A stretch of 64,000 bases of DNA, from assembly GCA_025060635.1 (NCBI GenBank), contig JANXBN010000002.1, positions 248,001 through 312,000 on the forward strand, in the 5' to 3' direction. Below the pieces are notes generated by a model. The model was not told the origin of the DNA. It searched no databases and saw only the letters and a program-made list of their open reading frames with translations. The translations under genes and the position numbers were made by a program. The DNA comes from Candidatus Kryptonium sp. (GTDB lineage: Bacteria; Bacteroidota; Ignavibacteria; Kryptoniales; Kryptoniaceae). Shown one piece after another: positions 26,976-35,930 of the stretch. Position 1 is the stretch's first letter, and every line of letters starts with the position of its first letter.

Positions 26976-28577
26976 ATGGCAAGAAAAAAATTTTCTGGAA
27001 AAATTGCGGTTGGAATTTTCGTTGATGGTTTATCGCTCCAGGTTGCTTGTCTTGCAAAGTCGGGGAAAAAGATCAAATTTATTGATGCGCAAATAGTTAA
27101 TCTTGCAACTAAGCTTGAAGCGATTTACACAGGTGCCCAAGTATTAGAACAGATTGAACCGATTTCTGAAACGACCCCTATAGATATAACCTCTGAAGCA
27201 TCAGCTACTGACCTTCTTCTAACCGAAACAGGAAGAGGAGCTCAAGATAATGCTTCTATTCTTATTGGCGTTTTAAGCAGATATCCGAAGCGGAAGTATA
27301 AACTTGCCATCTCAGCACCTGAGCCGTATATATTTTATTCTACTTTTGAATCTAATTGGGGATTGAAGGGAAATAAATTAAAAGAAAAAATTATTGAGCA
27401 GATATCAAAAGGAAGGACAGGGGAACCACTTAAATCAGACGCCATCAACTATCTTGAGTTTCCAGATGGTTCTGTTCTTGCTATTGTCCGAGATTCACGA
27501 ATTACATTGATTGACTTGCTTGATGGTATCAAAAAATCAATCGGTGGAAGAATTCCAAAAATTTCGTTCGTTGAAACACCTGAACTTTCACTGGTTAATT
27601 TAGTTAAATTAAACTACAAGTTCCCGCAAAATTCCATTACTGTGATAATTTACATCGGGCATGAGTTTAGTAGATTAATATTTATGAAGGGGAATGATCT
27701 TTTCCATATCTCCCCGTTGATAGGTGAAGGCGTTGATTCATACAATATAGCTAATACAATTTATAGCAGATTGATACTTGAACAGGATAGTCTCGGATTG
27801 TCGGTTATAAATAATATAATTCTTGCTGGTGAGGCACAAGCCGCTGGTGTTAAGGAAATTCTTACGCAGATGTTTCCTGAAGATGTAAACATTGACTATA
27901 TTAAGTTTCCGAACTTATCTCCGGATGGCGCAGATCCATTGCTTTTTGAAAGCTTGCCGAGGGTCGCTGTTGCTATCGGTTCAGCTTGGAGAACCCTTGA
28001 GATTGATAGAAAAGATCTTTATTCAATTGACCTAACCCCTTTTGAAATTCGCGAAGGTCAAAAGGTTTTTAAACTTGGAATTCTTGGATGGTTGTTCTTA
28101 ATTCTCATTCCGATTTTAACTTTCCAAATAACCACGAGGATAGCCCAGCTCAACCGAACTCTTTCCGAAACTCAAACGGAACTTCAGAGAAAGAAGTCGG
28201 AGCTTGCAGAACTTCAGATATTACAACAGCAAGTAGATATAGCAAGGCAACGGCTTGCTTATTATAAATCTACCTTTGGGGTTTTAGATTCAATGAGAGT
28301 TAACACAGATATTTGGAGCAGTTTTTTGCAAAAGATTGCAACTGAAGCTCAAAATGTTGGGAGAATTTGGATCACTGACATAAGTGCATCTGATCCAAGA
28401 ACAATAACTATAAAAGGATATTCTCTTTATAGAAATAGAATTCCAAGATTCTCAAATGCTATTGGTAATGCGACATTGATGCAGGTCCAAGTTCAAGAGA
28501 TAAGAGGTAGAACAGTATATCAATTTGAGATAAAGGCAAGCATCACTCCTGAAATAGCAAAAACAGCAAAAAAATAA
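26976..28577 (+). CDS. Fused PilM-PilN protein of the pilus alignment complex
   Basis: 533 residues. About 1-360 is an actin-like PilM-type domain (VGIFVDGLSLQVACLAK; YKLAISAPEPY; IIYIGHEFSRLIFMKGN). This is followed by one membrane helix (about 366-387, LGILGWLFLILIPIL), a coiled coil (about 390-425, LSETQTELQRKKSELAELQ) and a PilN-type periplasmic domain (about 430-530). In most type IV pilus systems PilM and PilN are separate; one chain here gives a GspL-like plan. An insertion of about 45 residues follows the first strands. Gene order pilMN-pilOP-pilQ is the standard order. Confidence 0.82.
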   Translation: MARKKFSGKIAVGIFVDGLSLQVACLAKSGKKIKFIDAQIVNLATKLEAIYTGAQVLEQIEPISETTPIDITSEASATDLLLTETGRGAQDNASILIGVLSRYPKRKYKLAISAPEPYIFYSTFESNWGLKGNKLKEKIIEQISKGRTGEPLKSDAINYLEFPDGSVLAIVRDSRITLIDLLDGIKKSIGGRIPKISFVETPELSLVNLVKLNYKFPQNSITVIIYIGHEFSRLIFMKGNDLFHISPLIGEGVDSYNIANTIYSRLILEQDSLGLSVINNIILAGEAQAAGVKEILTQMFPEDVNIDYIKFPNLSPDGADPLLFESLPRVAVAIGSAWRTLEIDRKDLYSIDLTPFEIREGQKVFKLGILGWLFLILIPILTFQITTRIAQLNRTLSETQTELQRKKSELAELQILQQQVDIARQRLAYYKSTFGVLDSMRVNTDIWSSFLQKIATEAQNVGRIWITDISASDPRTITIKGYSLYRNRIPRFSNAIGNATLMQVQVQEIRGRTVYQFEIKASITPEIAKTAKK

Positions 28578-28591
28578 AGTTTTAATCTAAA

Positions 28592-29473
28592 GTGCCATAC
28601 AAAACAAGAAATACGCTAATACTTCTCACTTTCCTTGTGATAATCCTTGCTGTTGGTGGATATTTTATTCTTTATCATTTCCCAAAGGAAATCAAAGAAG
28701 TTAAAGCTGAAATTCAAAGAGTTGATCAACAGATAAATGCCCTTTCAGGTTTGCAAATTGAACTTTACAATTTGCAGAAACAAATAAAAGAAGAACAGGA
28801 AAAACTCGCACAGCTTGATAAACAAATAGTCCCAGATGTCACGCCGGCTATGACATACTCTTATCTAAATTCAATTTTAAACTACGCCGGTTTTGTAAAG
28901 TTTGATATGCTTTATATGGGAAGCAAAAAAGCCCAGAAATATGCATATAACATTTACGATATAAAAGGTGAAGCATCTTTTGATAATATTTACAAGTTCA
29001 TTTGGTATCTTGAACGCGGACCTCAAATTTATAGAATAGCACGCTTTGACCTTCGTGGAGTAGAAACAAGAGATGAGGAGACGAAGCAGTTTTCAATCGT
29101 CGTTCCATTTCAGATGGAAATACACGCGCTTTATGCTGATGTTAAGGATTTGCCACCTATAAAAAGAACGCTTGAAGATGTCGTCGTTGCCGAGGTCAAA
29201 AATCCATTTATACCTTACATTTACAGGGAGTTGCCACCGAATACAAGAGGATTGCTTGAAGTTGAAAGGGCTGATTTAAAAGCGGTTATTCCGGGAAGAG
29301 CTTTTATAGCTGATCATACTGGGAAAATTCATGTTCTAAAAGAAGGAGACGAGGTTTATCTTGGTTATGTCACAAAAATTGATATTGAGAAAAATCAAGT
29401 TGAATTCACACTTAACAAAGCGGGCATCGTTGAAAAGTTTGTCTTGAAGTTAAGGTTTGAACAACAAAAATAA
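28592..29473 (+). CDS. Fused PilO-PilP-like protein
   Basis: 293 residues from a GTG start. Membrane helix at about 9-29, coiled coil at about 33-80, then a PilO-like ferredoxin-fold part (about 85-190). The C-terminal about 75 residues (LLEVERADLKAVIPGRAF, HVLKEGDEVYLGYVTKID) look like the beta-domain of PilP, which in other bacteria is a separate lipoprotein contacting the secretin. A fusion would tie the inner-membrane ring to PilQ in one chain. The PilP part is a pattern call and less certain than PilO. Confidence 0.72.
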   Translation: MPYKTRNTLILLTFLVIILAVGGYFILYHFPKEIKEVKAEIQRVDQQINALSGLQIELYNLQKQIKEEQEKLAQLDKQIVPDVTPAMTYSYLNSILNYAGFVKFDMLYMGSKKAQKYAYNIYDIKGEASFDNIYKFIWYLERGPQIYRIARFDLRGVETRDEETKQFSIVVPFQMEIHALYADVKDLPPIKRTLEDVVVAEVKNPFIPYIYRELPPNTRGLLEVERADLKAVIPGRAFIADHTGKIHVLKEGDEVYLGYVTKIDIEKNQVEFTLNKAGIVEKFVLKLRFEQQK

Positions 29474-29485
29474 TAGAGAGGTGAG

Positions 29486-30712
29486 ATGGGACGAAAAATA
29501 ATTTTTTTATTACTTTTCATTCAAATTTTATCGGGTTTAGCTCTTTCACAAATTGGAGGGCGTCCGAGAGAATTAAGAAGAGCGTATGTGGCACCTGAGG
29601 AAATAGTTTCAATGTCAAGAACGATGCCTTTTAATCAGGCGCTTCAAATTTTTAACGACATTAGTAAAAAGTTTCTTGGCAAAGTTATAATTGACCCTGA
29701 GACGAGGATAAGCCCTATTGGAGTTGATATTGATAAGATGCATTGGCTTGACGCATTTGAATTGATCCTAAGAGCGAATAAACTATGGTATGAGGAGTAT
29801 GCAGATTATATAAAAATAGTTCCACTTGCTGAAGTTACAGGACCACCAACCCCTACTGCTCCAACTGAGGAAGAAAAGGCAAAGATACATTTTGAAAGTC
29901 GTGAGGTGATGATTTCAGCCGTATTTTTTGAGGCGGACGCATCAAAATTAAAGCAATATGGTTTTAGTTGGGATTTCTTTCGTGGCAGGGGAGTGAACAT
30001 AGGTGTTACAATGTCAGCTGCCGAAGGAAAAACGGGTTTGCTTACGATTGATGTTAATAATCCTGACATTGATTTTGGAAATTTGGTTGCGATTTTCAAA
30101 GCCCTTGAATCTCAACAAATTGGTGAGGTTGTTGCAAATCCAAGGATCACAGTTAGATCAGGGGAACAAGGACAAATTCAAGTTGGAAGCGACATTTCCG
30201 TTACAGTTAGAGATTTTGCTGGAAACGCAATTACGCAGTTTTTTTCAACTGGTTCAATTATTAGGGTAAAACCAGAGGTTATAAAATTTGATACTGTTTA
30301 TTTTATTGTCCTTGAACTTAACATTGAAAGAAGCAATGTCGCAGGCGTAGCGCCACAAATAACAATAAATAAATCTTCAGCACAAACGAAAATTTTACTT
30401 CTTGATGGAGAGGAAACAATAATTGGCGGTCTTTACATAAATGAGGAAAGAGTAACTCGTGAAGGAGTCCCAATACTTAAAGATTTACCTTGGTGGTTTT
30501 TTGGATTAAGGTATTTATTTGGGTTTGATGTTAAAACAGTTGCAAAGAAGGAGTTGATAATACTTTTAAAAGCTGAGATTTTACCGACACTTGCTGAAAG
30601 GTTAAGGGAAAGATCTCTAAAAGTTGGTGAACGTCCGATGTTAAAACAAAGCAGAGAAGAATTACTAAAGGCACTTGAAAATTATAAAAAGCAGTTGAAA
30701 CCTGAAAAATAA
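29486..30712 (+). CDS. pilQ: PilQ-type secretin, compact form
   Basis: 408 residues with a signal peptide (about 1-21, FLLLFIQILSGLALSQ). One N-domain (about 45-120) precedes the secretin barrel domain, which shows EVVANPRITVRSGEQGQIQVG and LLLDGEETIIGGLY. It is much shorter than typical PilQ (600-750), lacking AMIN domains and repeated N1 domains. It forms the outer-membrane channel for the pilus. A GAGAGGTGAG site precedes the ATG. Follows pilOP by 12 bases. Confidence 0.9.
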   Translation: MGRKIIFLLLFIQILSGLALSQIGGRPRELRRAYVAPEEIVSMSRTMPFNQALQIFNDISKKFLGKVIIDPETRISPIGVDIDKMHWLDAFELILRANKLWYEEYADYIKIVPLAEVTGPPTPTAPTEEEKAKIHFESREVMISAVFFEADASKLKQYGFSWDFFRGRGVNIGVTMSAAEGKTGLLTIDVNNPDIDFGNLVAIFKALESQQIGEVVANPRITVRSGEQGQIQVGSDISVTVRDFAGNAITQFFSTGSIIRVKPEVIKFDTVYFIVLELNIERSNVAGVAPQITINKSSAQTKILLLDGEETIIGGLYINEERVTREGVPILKDLPWWFFGLRYLFGFDVKTVAKKELIILLKAEILPTLAERLRERSLKVGERPMLKQSREELLKALENYKKQLKPEK

Positions 30713-30726
30713 ACTTGGGTCTCGTG

Positions 30727-32103
30727 ATGAGAAAAGTATTGATTTTTTCCATATTGGTTTTTTTGCTTTTTTCTGGATGTAAAAAAGCAGTTGAGCCAGA
30801 AGAAGAGAAACAGCAAAAAACCGTTGTTTTAAACGGACGAGTGCTTGAAGAAGCAACAAATGCTCCGATTAGAAATGCTGTCGTGCGAATTCTTGGCATA
30901 ACCCCAGCGCTTATAACATATACAGATTCATTAGGAAGATACCAATTTAATTTTCAAATTGAGGTTGAAACTGAACTTCAAATTGTAGCGTTCAAAGAAG
31001 GTTATGAACCTGACACAAGTAAGGTATTAGCTCTTCCGGGAAGAAAGGTTGATGTTCCAGTTTTAATGTTAAAAAGAGTTGTTTCAGAAGTTCCAACAAG
31101 CGGTGAGCCAGCAAGTATTGTTCTTGTTTCACAATCAGCGAAAAACATAGGTGTAAAAGGAAGTGGTTCTGTTGAGACCGCTCAACTTGTTTTTGAAGTT
31201 CAAGATTCAAGTGGGAAACCCGTTGACCTTGCTCATTCGGTTGAAGTTAGCTTCAGGATTGGTTCAGGACCAGGTGGCGGTGAATTTGTTCATCCCCCAA
31301 GAGCTAGAACTGATAGCAAGGGACGTGTGACGGCTAATGTTGTAAGTGGAACAAGAGCAGGTGTTGTTCAAATTGTTGCTGAAGCTGTCTCTGGAACAAG
31401 GACAATAAGATCATTACCAGTGGTGATTGTAATTCATGGTGGGCTACCGGATTCAGCTCATTTCAGCATCGCTCCAGACAAGTTGAATTTTCCTGGCTAT
31501 AACATTTTCGGATTAACTAATAGGATAACAGCTTATGTTGGAGATAAATATGGAAATCCAGTCAAACCCGGAACCGCAGTGTATTTTACAACGACTGGAG
31601 GGATAATTGAAGGTTCAGTTTTGACAGATAACAGAGGACAGGGCAGTGTTAACTTAATTTCAGCTGAGCCAAGACCTGTTCATCCAGTCCTCGGTCCAGG
31701 TTACGCAGTTGTAACTGCAACAACAGCTGATGAAAATCAACGAACAATAAAAGCTGAAACTATAGTTCTTTTCTCAGGGATACCTCAAGTGACAGTCACA
31801 CCTTCAACATTTAGTATCCCGAACCTTGGGTCCCAGATTTTTAATTATACTGTGAGCGATCAAAATGGAAATCCATTAGCAGGTGGGACCACGATAAAAG
31901 TTTCTATTGATGGTAAAGATATAAAAGCGTTAGGAGATCTTGATATAACTTTGCCAGATACCAGAGATAGAAGTTGGACAAGGTTTTCATTTGCAATTCA
32001 AGATACAACTGGCGATGATACACCGCGCCCTGTTTTGATTCGTATTTCTACAACTGGACCAAATGGGTCTGCAACTGTTAATATCTCAGGAACGGTAAGA
32101 TAA
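30727..32103 (+). CDS. Lipoprotein with carboxypeptidase-regulatory-like and bacterial Ig-like domains
   Basis: 458 residues from the ATG at 30727 (upstream TTG 30715 and GTG 30724 are in frame but give no better leader). Lipoprotein signal peptide ending LLFSGC. Next comes a carboxypeptidase-regulatory-like domain (about 35-110, VVLNGRVLEEATNAPIRNAVV), then Big_1/invasin-type Ig domains (about 125-365; RTDSKGRVTANVVSGTRAG, LTDNRGQGSVNLI). It follows the secretin by only 14 bases, so it is probably part of the pilus operon, perhaps as a surface adhesin or secretin partner; the role is an inference. Confidence 0.75.
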   Translation: MRKVLIFSILVFLLFSGCKKAVEPEEEKQQKTVVLNGRVLEEATNAPIRNAVVRILGITPALITYTDSLGRYQFNFQIEVETELQIVAFKEGYEPDTSKVLALPGRKVDVPVLMLKRVVSEVPTSGEPASIVLVSQSAKNIGVKGSGSVETAQLVFEVQDSSGKPVDLAHSVEVSFRIGSGPGGGEFVHPPRARTDSKGRVTANVVSGTRAGVVQIVAEAVSGTRTIRSLPVVIVIHGGLPDSAHFSIAPDKLNFPGYNIFGLTNRITAYVGDKYGNPVKPGTAVYFTTTGGIIEGSVLTDNRGQGSVNLISAEPRPVHPVLGPGYAVVTATTADENQRTIKAETIVLFSGIPQVTVTPSTFSIPNLGSQIFNYTVSDQNGNPLAGGTTIKVSIDGKDIKALGDLDITLPDTRDRSWTRFSFAIQDTTGDDTPRPVLIRISTTGPNGSATVNISGTVR

Positions 32104-32133
32104 AACAAAATAAAAAATGGAGGCGGATTAAAG

Positions 32134-32502
32134 ATGCCAGAGAAATCAAGGGTCCTCGTTGTTGATGACGAAGAGGCATTGAGATATTTGTTAAGTACGG
32201 AACTTGCCGCTGAAGGTTATGAGGTTGAAACTGCTGGCGACGGAGATGAGGCAATTGAAGCGATAAAAAGCAAAGATTATGATGTCGTCCTTTTAGATAT
32301 TAAAATGCCGAGGGTTGATGGGTTTGAAGTGCTAAGGTTTATAAAACAGAATAAGCCAGAAATTAAAGTTATAATGCTGACCGCATATGCTGATGTGAAA
32401 AATGCAATTGAAGCTTTAAAACTTGGTGCTTCTGACTTTGTTAGCAAACCTTATGATCTTGAAGATATTTTAACTTCAATTAATCGTGCTCTCGGAAGAT
32501 GA
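32134..32502 (+). CDS. Stand-alone CheY-like response regulator receiver
   Basis: 122 residues, receiver domain only. Acidic pocket DDEE at 11-14, phosphoacceptor D55 (VVLLDIKMPRVDGFEVL), switch Thr in IMLTAYAD and Lys in FVSKPYD. No output domain. It is the last gene before the strong terminator at 32529 and follows the lipoprotein by 30 bases with a GGAGGCGG site. It may control pilus activity as PilG/PilH-like receivers do. No kinase gene is nearby. Confidence 0.9.
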   Translation: MPEKSRVLVVDDEEALRYLLSTELAAEGYEVETAGDGDEAIEAIKSKDYDVVLLDIKMPRVDGFEVLRFIKQNKPEIKVIMLTAYADVKNAIEALKLGASDFVSKPYDLEDILTSINRALGR

Positions 32503-32528
32503 GCTAACCAGCTGAACTTCCCCCCTGG

Positions 32529-32570
32529 CCGATCTTGCTTGGGATGTATCCCAAGAAGATCGGTTTTTTT
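32529..32570 (+). terminator. Strong intrinsic terminator ending the pilus operon
   Basis: CCGATCTT-CTTGGGAT pairs with ATCCCAAG-AAGATCGG around a short loop, followed by seven T. Confidence 0.92.
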
Positions 32571-32599
32571 ATTTTCAAAATTTAAAAACAATAATTGCG

Positions 32600-33346
32600 A
32601 TGTTTTCTGAAAAACTGATTCAAAAGCTAAAATCTGCAAAATCAGTCGTTGTCCTTACTGGAGCTGGTATCTCTGCCGAAAGCGGGGTTCCAACTTTCAG
32701 AGGACAGGAAGGTTTGTGGAAAAAATTCAAGCCAGAAGAACTTGCAACTTTTGATGCTTTCATTCGTAATCCTGAACTCGTCTGGGAATGGTATAATTAC
32801 AGAAGGAAACTCATTTTGGAAGTTAAGCCAAATCCAGGGCATTATGCACTTGTTGAACTTGAGAACATATTGCCAAACTTTACGCTTATAACTCAGAATG
32901 TTGATAACCTTCATCGCAGAGCCGGAAGTAAAAATGTAATTGAGCTTCACGGAAACATTGAAAAAAATTACTGCATTAAATGCGGCAAAAGATACGATGA
33001 TGTAAATCTTGCGCTTGAGATGAAGGTACCAAAGTGCGAGTGTGGTGGGTTGATAAGACCTGATGTTGTTTGGTTTGGTGAGATGCTTCCAATTGATGCT
33101 TGGGATAAAGCTGAAGAATCCGCATCAAATTGTGATGTTTTCTTCTCAATTGGAACATCAGGAGTTGTTTATCCAGCCGCTTCACTTCCTCAAATTGCGA
33201 AAAGAAGTGGTGCATATACTGTTGAAATCAACATAGAACGAACTGATTTATCTTGGTTTATGGATGAGGTGATAATTGGAAAATCGGGTGAAGTTCTACC
33301 AGAACTTGTTAAGAAATTAAAGGAAAAAAGTGAGGAATCGGTTTGA
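32600..33346 (+). CDS. cobB: Sirtuin, NAD-dependent protein deacylase (CobB type)
   Basis: 248 residues. NAD-binding motifs GAGISAESGVPTFRG (21-35) and TQNVDNLHRRAG (98-109), catalytic His117 in ELHGNI, and a zinc site from C125, C128, C146 and C148. The Y65-x2-R68 pair (WYNYRRK) is the class III signature that in SIRT5 and E. coli CobB permits removal of succinyl and malonyl groups. It is cytosolic and probably reverses acylation of metabolic enzymes. It lies between the pilus terminator and the cobalamin riboswitch. Confidence 0.94.
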   Translation: MFSEKLIQKLKSAKSVVVLTGAGISAESGVPTFRGQEGLWKKFKPEELATFDAFIRNPELVWEWYNYRRKLILEVKPNPGHYALVELENILPNFTLITQNVDNLHRRAGSKNVIELHGNIEKNYCIKCGKRYDDVNLALEMKVPKCECGGLIRPDVVWFGEMLPIDAWDKAEESASNCDVFFSIGTSGVVYPAASLPQIAKRSGAYTVEINIERTDLSWFMDEVIIGKSGEVLPELVKKLKEKSEESV

Positions 33347-33379
33347 TTTGATTTTTAATTTTGCTGTGCTTATATTTTG
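33347..33379 (+). promoter_or_regulatory. Probable promoter of the cobalamin-uptake operon
   Basis: TTTG, 20-base spacer, TATATTTT, placing transcription start near 33386, about 25 bases before the riboswitch P1 stem. An alternative -7 (TAATTTTG at 33356) lacks a good -33. Confidence 0.5.
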
Positions 33380-33410
33380 CAAAGAAAGTTAAGTTTGTTC
33401 TTTAACATTT

Positions 33411-33605
33411 GGGATTCTGGTCCCCTTGTCTTGCAAGGGGTTAAAAGGGAAGTCCGGTGAAAGTCCGGCGCTGCCCCGCAACTGTGATCCCGAGACAATC
33501 AAACTTCGGCAATGCGCCTGCTGGCGCTAAAGCCACTGTCTCTTGTCAAGAGATGGGAAGGCGAGCCGAAGTTTTCGGGAAAGCCAGGAGACCTGCCAGA
33601 ATCCC
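33411..33605 (+). promoter_or_regulatory. Cobalamin (adenosylcobalamin) riboswitch aptamer
   Basis: Conserved cobalamin-riboswitch blocks are present in order: GGTGAAAGTCCGG and GCTGCCCCGCAACTGT near 33455-33485, and the B12 box GCCAGGAGACCTGCC at 33583-33597. The closing P1 stem is a perfect 10-bp pair between 33411-33420 and 33596-33605. In this class binding of a B12 cofactor represses the downstream genes. Here these are a BtuB-like receptor and a BtuG-like lipoprotein, which fits exactly. A stable hairpin (33609-33642) and a terminator (33674-33721) follow, so the switch probably acts at transcription termination. Confidence 0.96.
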
Positions 33606-33608
33606 TGC

Positions 33609-33642
33609 GAATCCAAAACCTCCGAGGGGAGGTTGAGGATTC
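33609..33642 (+). promoter_or_regulatory. Hairpin of the riboswitch expression platform
   Basis: GAATCC and AACCTCC pair with GGAGGTT and GGATTC around a GAGG loop. There is no T run after it, so it is not a terminator itself; it may help shape the switch between aptamer and terminator. Confidence 0.5.
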
Positions 33643-33673
33643 AAAAACAACTAAAAAGTTTTTGATCTTCATC

Positions 33674-33721
33674 AAACCCAACCTTCTCTCGGTTTCTTTC
33701 TGAGAGTTGGTTGGGTTTTTT
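33674..33721 (+). terminator. Riboswitch-controlled terminator upstream of btuB
   Basis: AAACCCAACC (33674-33683) pairs with GGTTGGGTTT (33709-33718), with an inner CTCTC/GAGAG stem and a T run. It ends 26 bases before the receptor ATG at 33747, so it must be conditional for the operon to be expressed. Confidence 0.85.
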
Positions 33722-33746
33722 GTTTTAAAATTAAAGTTTTTGAACT

Positions 33747-35930
33747 ATGCGTTCCGTTTTATTTCTCCTAATGCTATCGGCGCTTTTTGAAAATCTTTTG
33801 GGACAAGAGTTGACTTTAACAGGTTATGTGTTTGATGAAAACAAGAACCCTATTGTTAATGCCAGTATTGAGTTAACACAAGGCAATTTCCGCAGTGGAG
33901 CGATAACTGATTCGCTCGGAGTTTTTAGGTTAAAAGTCAAACCAGGCAAAGTTAAAATTTCTGTAAAACATCTTTCATTTAAAGAACTTGATGAAATTCT
34001 ATATGTTTACGCAGATACTTCCATATTCTTGCAGATGACAAACCGTGTGATAAAGTTTGATGAAATTACCATCTCGGCTACGCGGTATCAGAGCAACATC
34101 TCCAAGGTTTCAAATTTTGTGGAAATCATAGATAGTGAAACTTTTCAAATAACCTCATACACCTCAATCGCCGATATATTGAAAAGAGCAACATCGGTCT
34201 ATGTTAGAGATTATGGGGGGACACCATCCACATTGAAAACAATTTCCCTTCGCGGGACTGGTTCTGAGCATACTGTGTTTCTTCTGAATGGGATCAGAAT
34301 CTCAAGCTATCAAAATGGGGTTCTTGATCTGAGTTTGGTTCCTCTTGATGTTATAGAAAGAATTGAGATCATTCATTCCAATTTATCATCACTTTATGGG
34401 GCTGATGCAATTGGTGGAGTTGTTAACATTATCACAAAAACGAAAAGCGATGATGTCGGCGTTAATTTCGGTTTTGATTCCTTCGGCTTGAGAAAATTTA
34501 ACGCAAGGGTTTCTGGCGGAATTGGGAATTTATCTTATCTTTCTTCATTCTCACGAACTTACGGCTCTGGAAATTTTAGCTATAAGTATAGGTTTGGGAA
34601 GGAGTATATAACATTGAGAAGAAAAAATTCGCATTTTAGCAACTCAGACATATATTTTGTTCTCTCAAATCAAAGTTTATCTATCTCAGCATTTTATGTT
34701 CGCTCCAATCGTGGAATTCCAGCTCAAGTTACGAAGTTTGATCCAACGAGCACAGCATGGCAATTTGATGAAGATTTAAATGTTTCAATTTCAACTTTGA
34801 AAACATTTGCGAACTTGGTTTTAAAAGCAACAGCGATGTTCAAAAGTTCATATCAAAGATATGTTAACAACGATTTGATCATAGCTGGCTCTGGGATTGA
34901 TAGCTATTTGCGAAATTTGTTTTATTCAGCGGTTTTGAATTCAATTTTTAAATTTGGTTCTGACTTTATTGTGTCCTCCGGTATTGAAACATCTTTTGGA
35001 ATTGGGGAGGGAAATTCGTTTCAGAAGGCAAGGAGATTAAATCTTGCTGTTTTCTTAACTGGTGAGAAGGAATTCAAAATGCCTGTCTTGCCAACCTTTA
35101 GAATTTATCCAATGTTAAGAAACGATTATTTTTCAGATTTTGGAAACAGATTCGTTTATAAATTTGGTGTTAACTTTGAAACATTACGGAAACCTTCTTT
35201 AAATGTGAAGTTTAGTTATGGCACAAGCTTCAGGGCTCCAACTTTCAACGATCTTTATTGGCATGGCGCAGGAAATAGGGAATTAAAACCAGAGAAGTCA
35301 AAAGGCTATGATGTTGGCTTTATAATGATCGCGAATTTAAAATCAAATATCATTAGGGAGACAAGATTTGAAGTTGCTTTCTTTGATCTTAACATTGACG
35401 ATAGAATCGTTTGGTTGCCATCTAAAGAAAATCAAAGCATATGGAGACCGATAAACATTGATCGGGTTAGATCAACCGGCTTTCAAATTTCAGGCGAAGT
35501 GAACCTGTTTAAATCTTTCCTTGTATCCGGTAATTTTTCCGCAGTCAGAAGCATTCGCGTAAACAAGCGAAGGGACGACGATGCAACTCATAACAAGTTT
35601 CTTATTTACATTCCGACATCAAGTGGAAACATTAGAGCTGAATTAAACTTTGATAAAATCTTTTTCGTGCTCTATGGAAATTATGTTGGAATAAGATACA
35701 CGACAGAGATGAACGATAGATGGTTGCAACCTTACTTCGTCGTTGATTTCACGACTGGGTTGAACCTGCAAACTCGGTTTGTTAACAGCAAACTTAAAAT
35801 AACTGTGAAAAACATCTTCAACGAGAATTATGAAACGATGGTTGGATATCCAATGCCTTTGAGAAGTTTTATGTTTGAAATTTCTGCACTAATAAACAGC
35901 AACAAAAACAAAAAGGATCAAGAAAAATGA
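33747..35930 (+). CDS. btuB: TonB-dependent outer-membrane receptor, BtuB-like (cobalamin)
   Basis: 727 residues. Signal peptide (about 1-19), a carboxypeptidase-regulatory-like domain (about 21-100, LTLTGYVFDENKNPIVNASI) typical of Bacteroidota receptors, the plug (about 105-225, with SISLRGTGSEHTVFLLNGIR-like segment and YGADAIGGVVNIIT) and a 22-strand barrel ending in Phe-rich strands. The cobalamin riboswitch upstream identifies the likely substrate as B12 or a precursor. It overlaps the BtuG-like gene by 4 bases. TonB, BtuF and BtuC are not in the window. Confidence 0.88.
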   Translation: MRSVLFLLMLSALFENLLGQELTLTGYVFDENKNPIVNASIELTQGNFRSGAITDSLGVFRLKVKPGKVKISVKHLSFKELDEILYVYADTSIFLQMTNRVIKFDEITISATRYQSNISKVSNFVEIIDSETFQITSYTSIADILKRATSVYVRDYGGTPSTLKTISLRGTGSEHTVFLLNGIRISSYQNGVLDLSLVPLDVIERIEIIHSNLSSLYGADAIGGVVNIITKTKSDDVGVNFGFDSFGLRKFNARVSGGIGNLSYLSSFSRTYGSGNFSYKYRFGKEYITLRRKNSHFSNSDIYFVLSNQSLSISAFYVRSNRGIPAQVTKFDPTSTAWQFDEDLNVSISTLKTFANLVLKATAMFKSSYQRYVNNDLIIAGSGIDSYLRNLFYSAVLNSIFKFGSDFIVSSGIETSFGIGEGNSFQKARRLNLAVFLTGEKEFKMPVLPTFRIYPMLRNDYFSDFGNRFVYKFGVNFETLRKPSLNVKFSYGTSFRAPTFNDLYWHGAGNRELKPEKSKGYDVGFIMIANLKSNIIRETRFEVAFFDLNIDDRIVWLPSKENQSIWRPINIDRVRSTGFQISGEVNLFKSFLVSGNFSAVRSIRVNKRRDDDATHNKFLIYIPTSSGNIRAELNFDKIFFVLYGNYVGIRYTTEMNDRWLQPYFVVDFTTGLNLQTRFVNSKLKITVKNIFNENYETMVGYPMPLRSFMFEISALINSNKNKKDQEK

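Noticed and set aside
19310-32103. Reading the locus as a type II secretion system
   Set aside because: The second ATPase has PilT features, and no GspC or GspK/L/M set in the usual order is seen. The fused proteins have PilM/N and PilO/P-like parts.
33411-33746. A short coding frame (33512-33703) inside the riboswitch region
   Set aside because: It overlaps the conserved aptamer and the terminator, and the peptide has no recognisable character.
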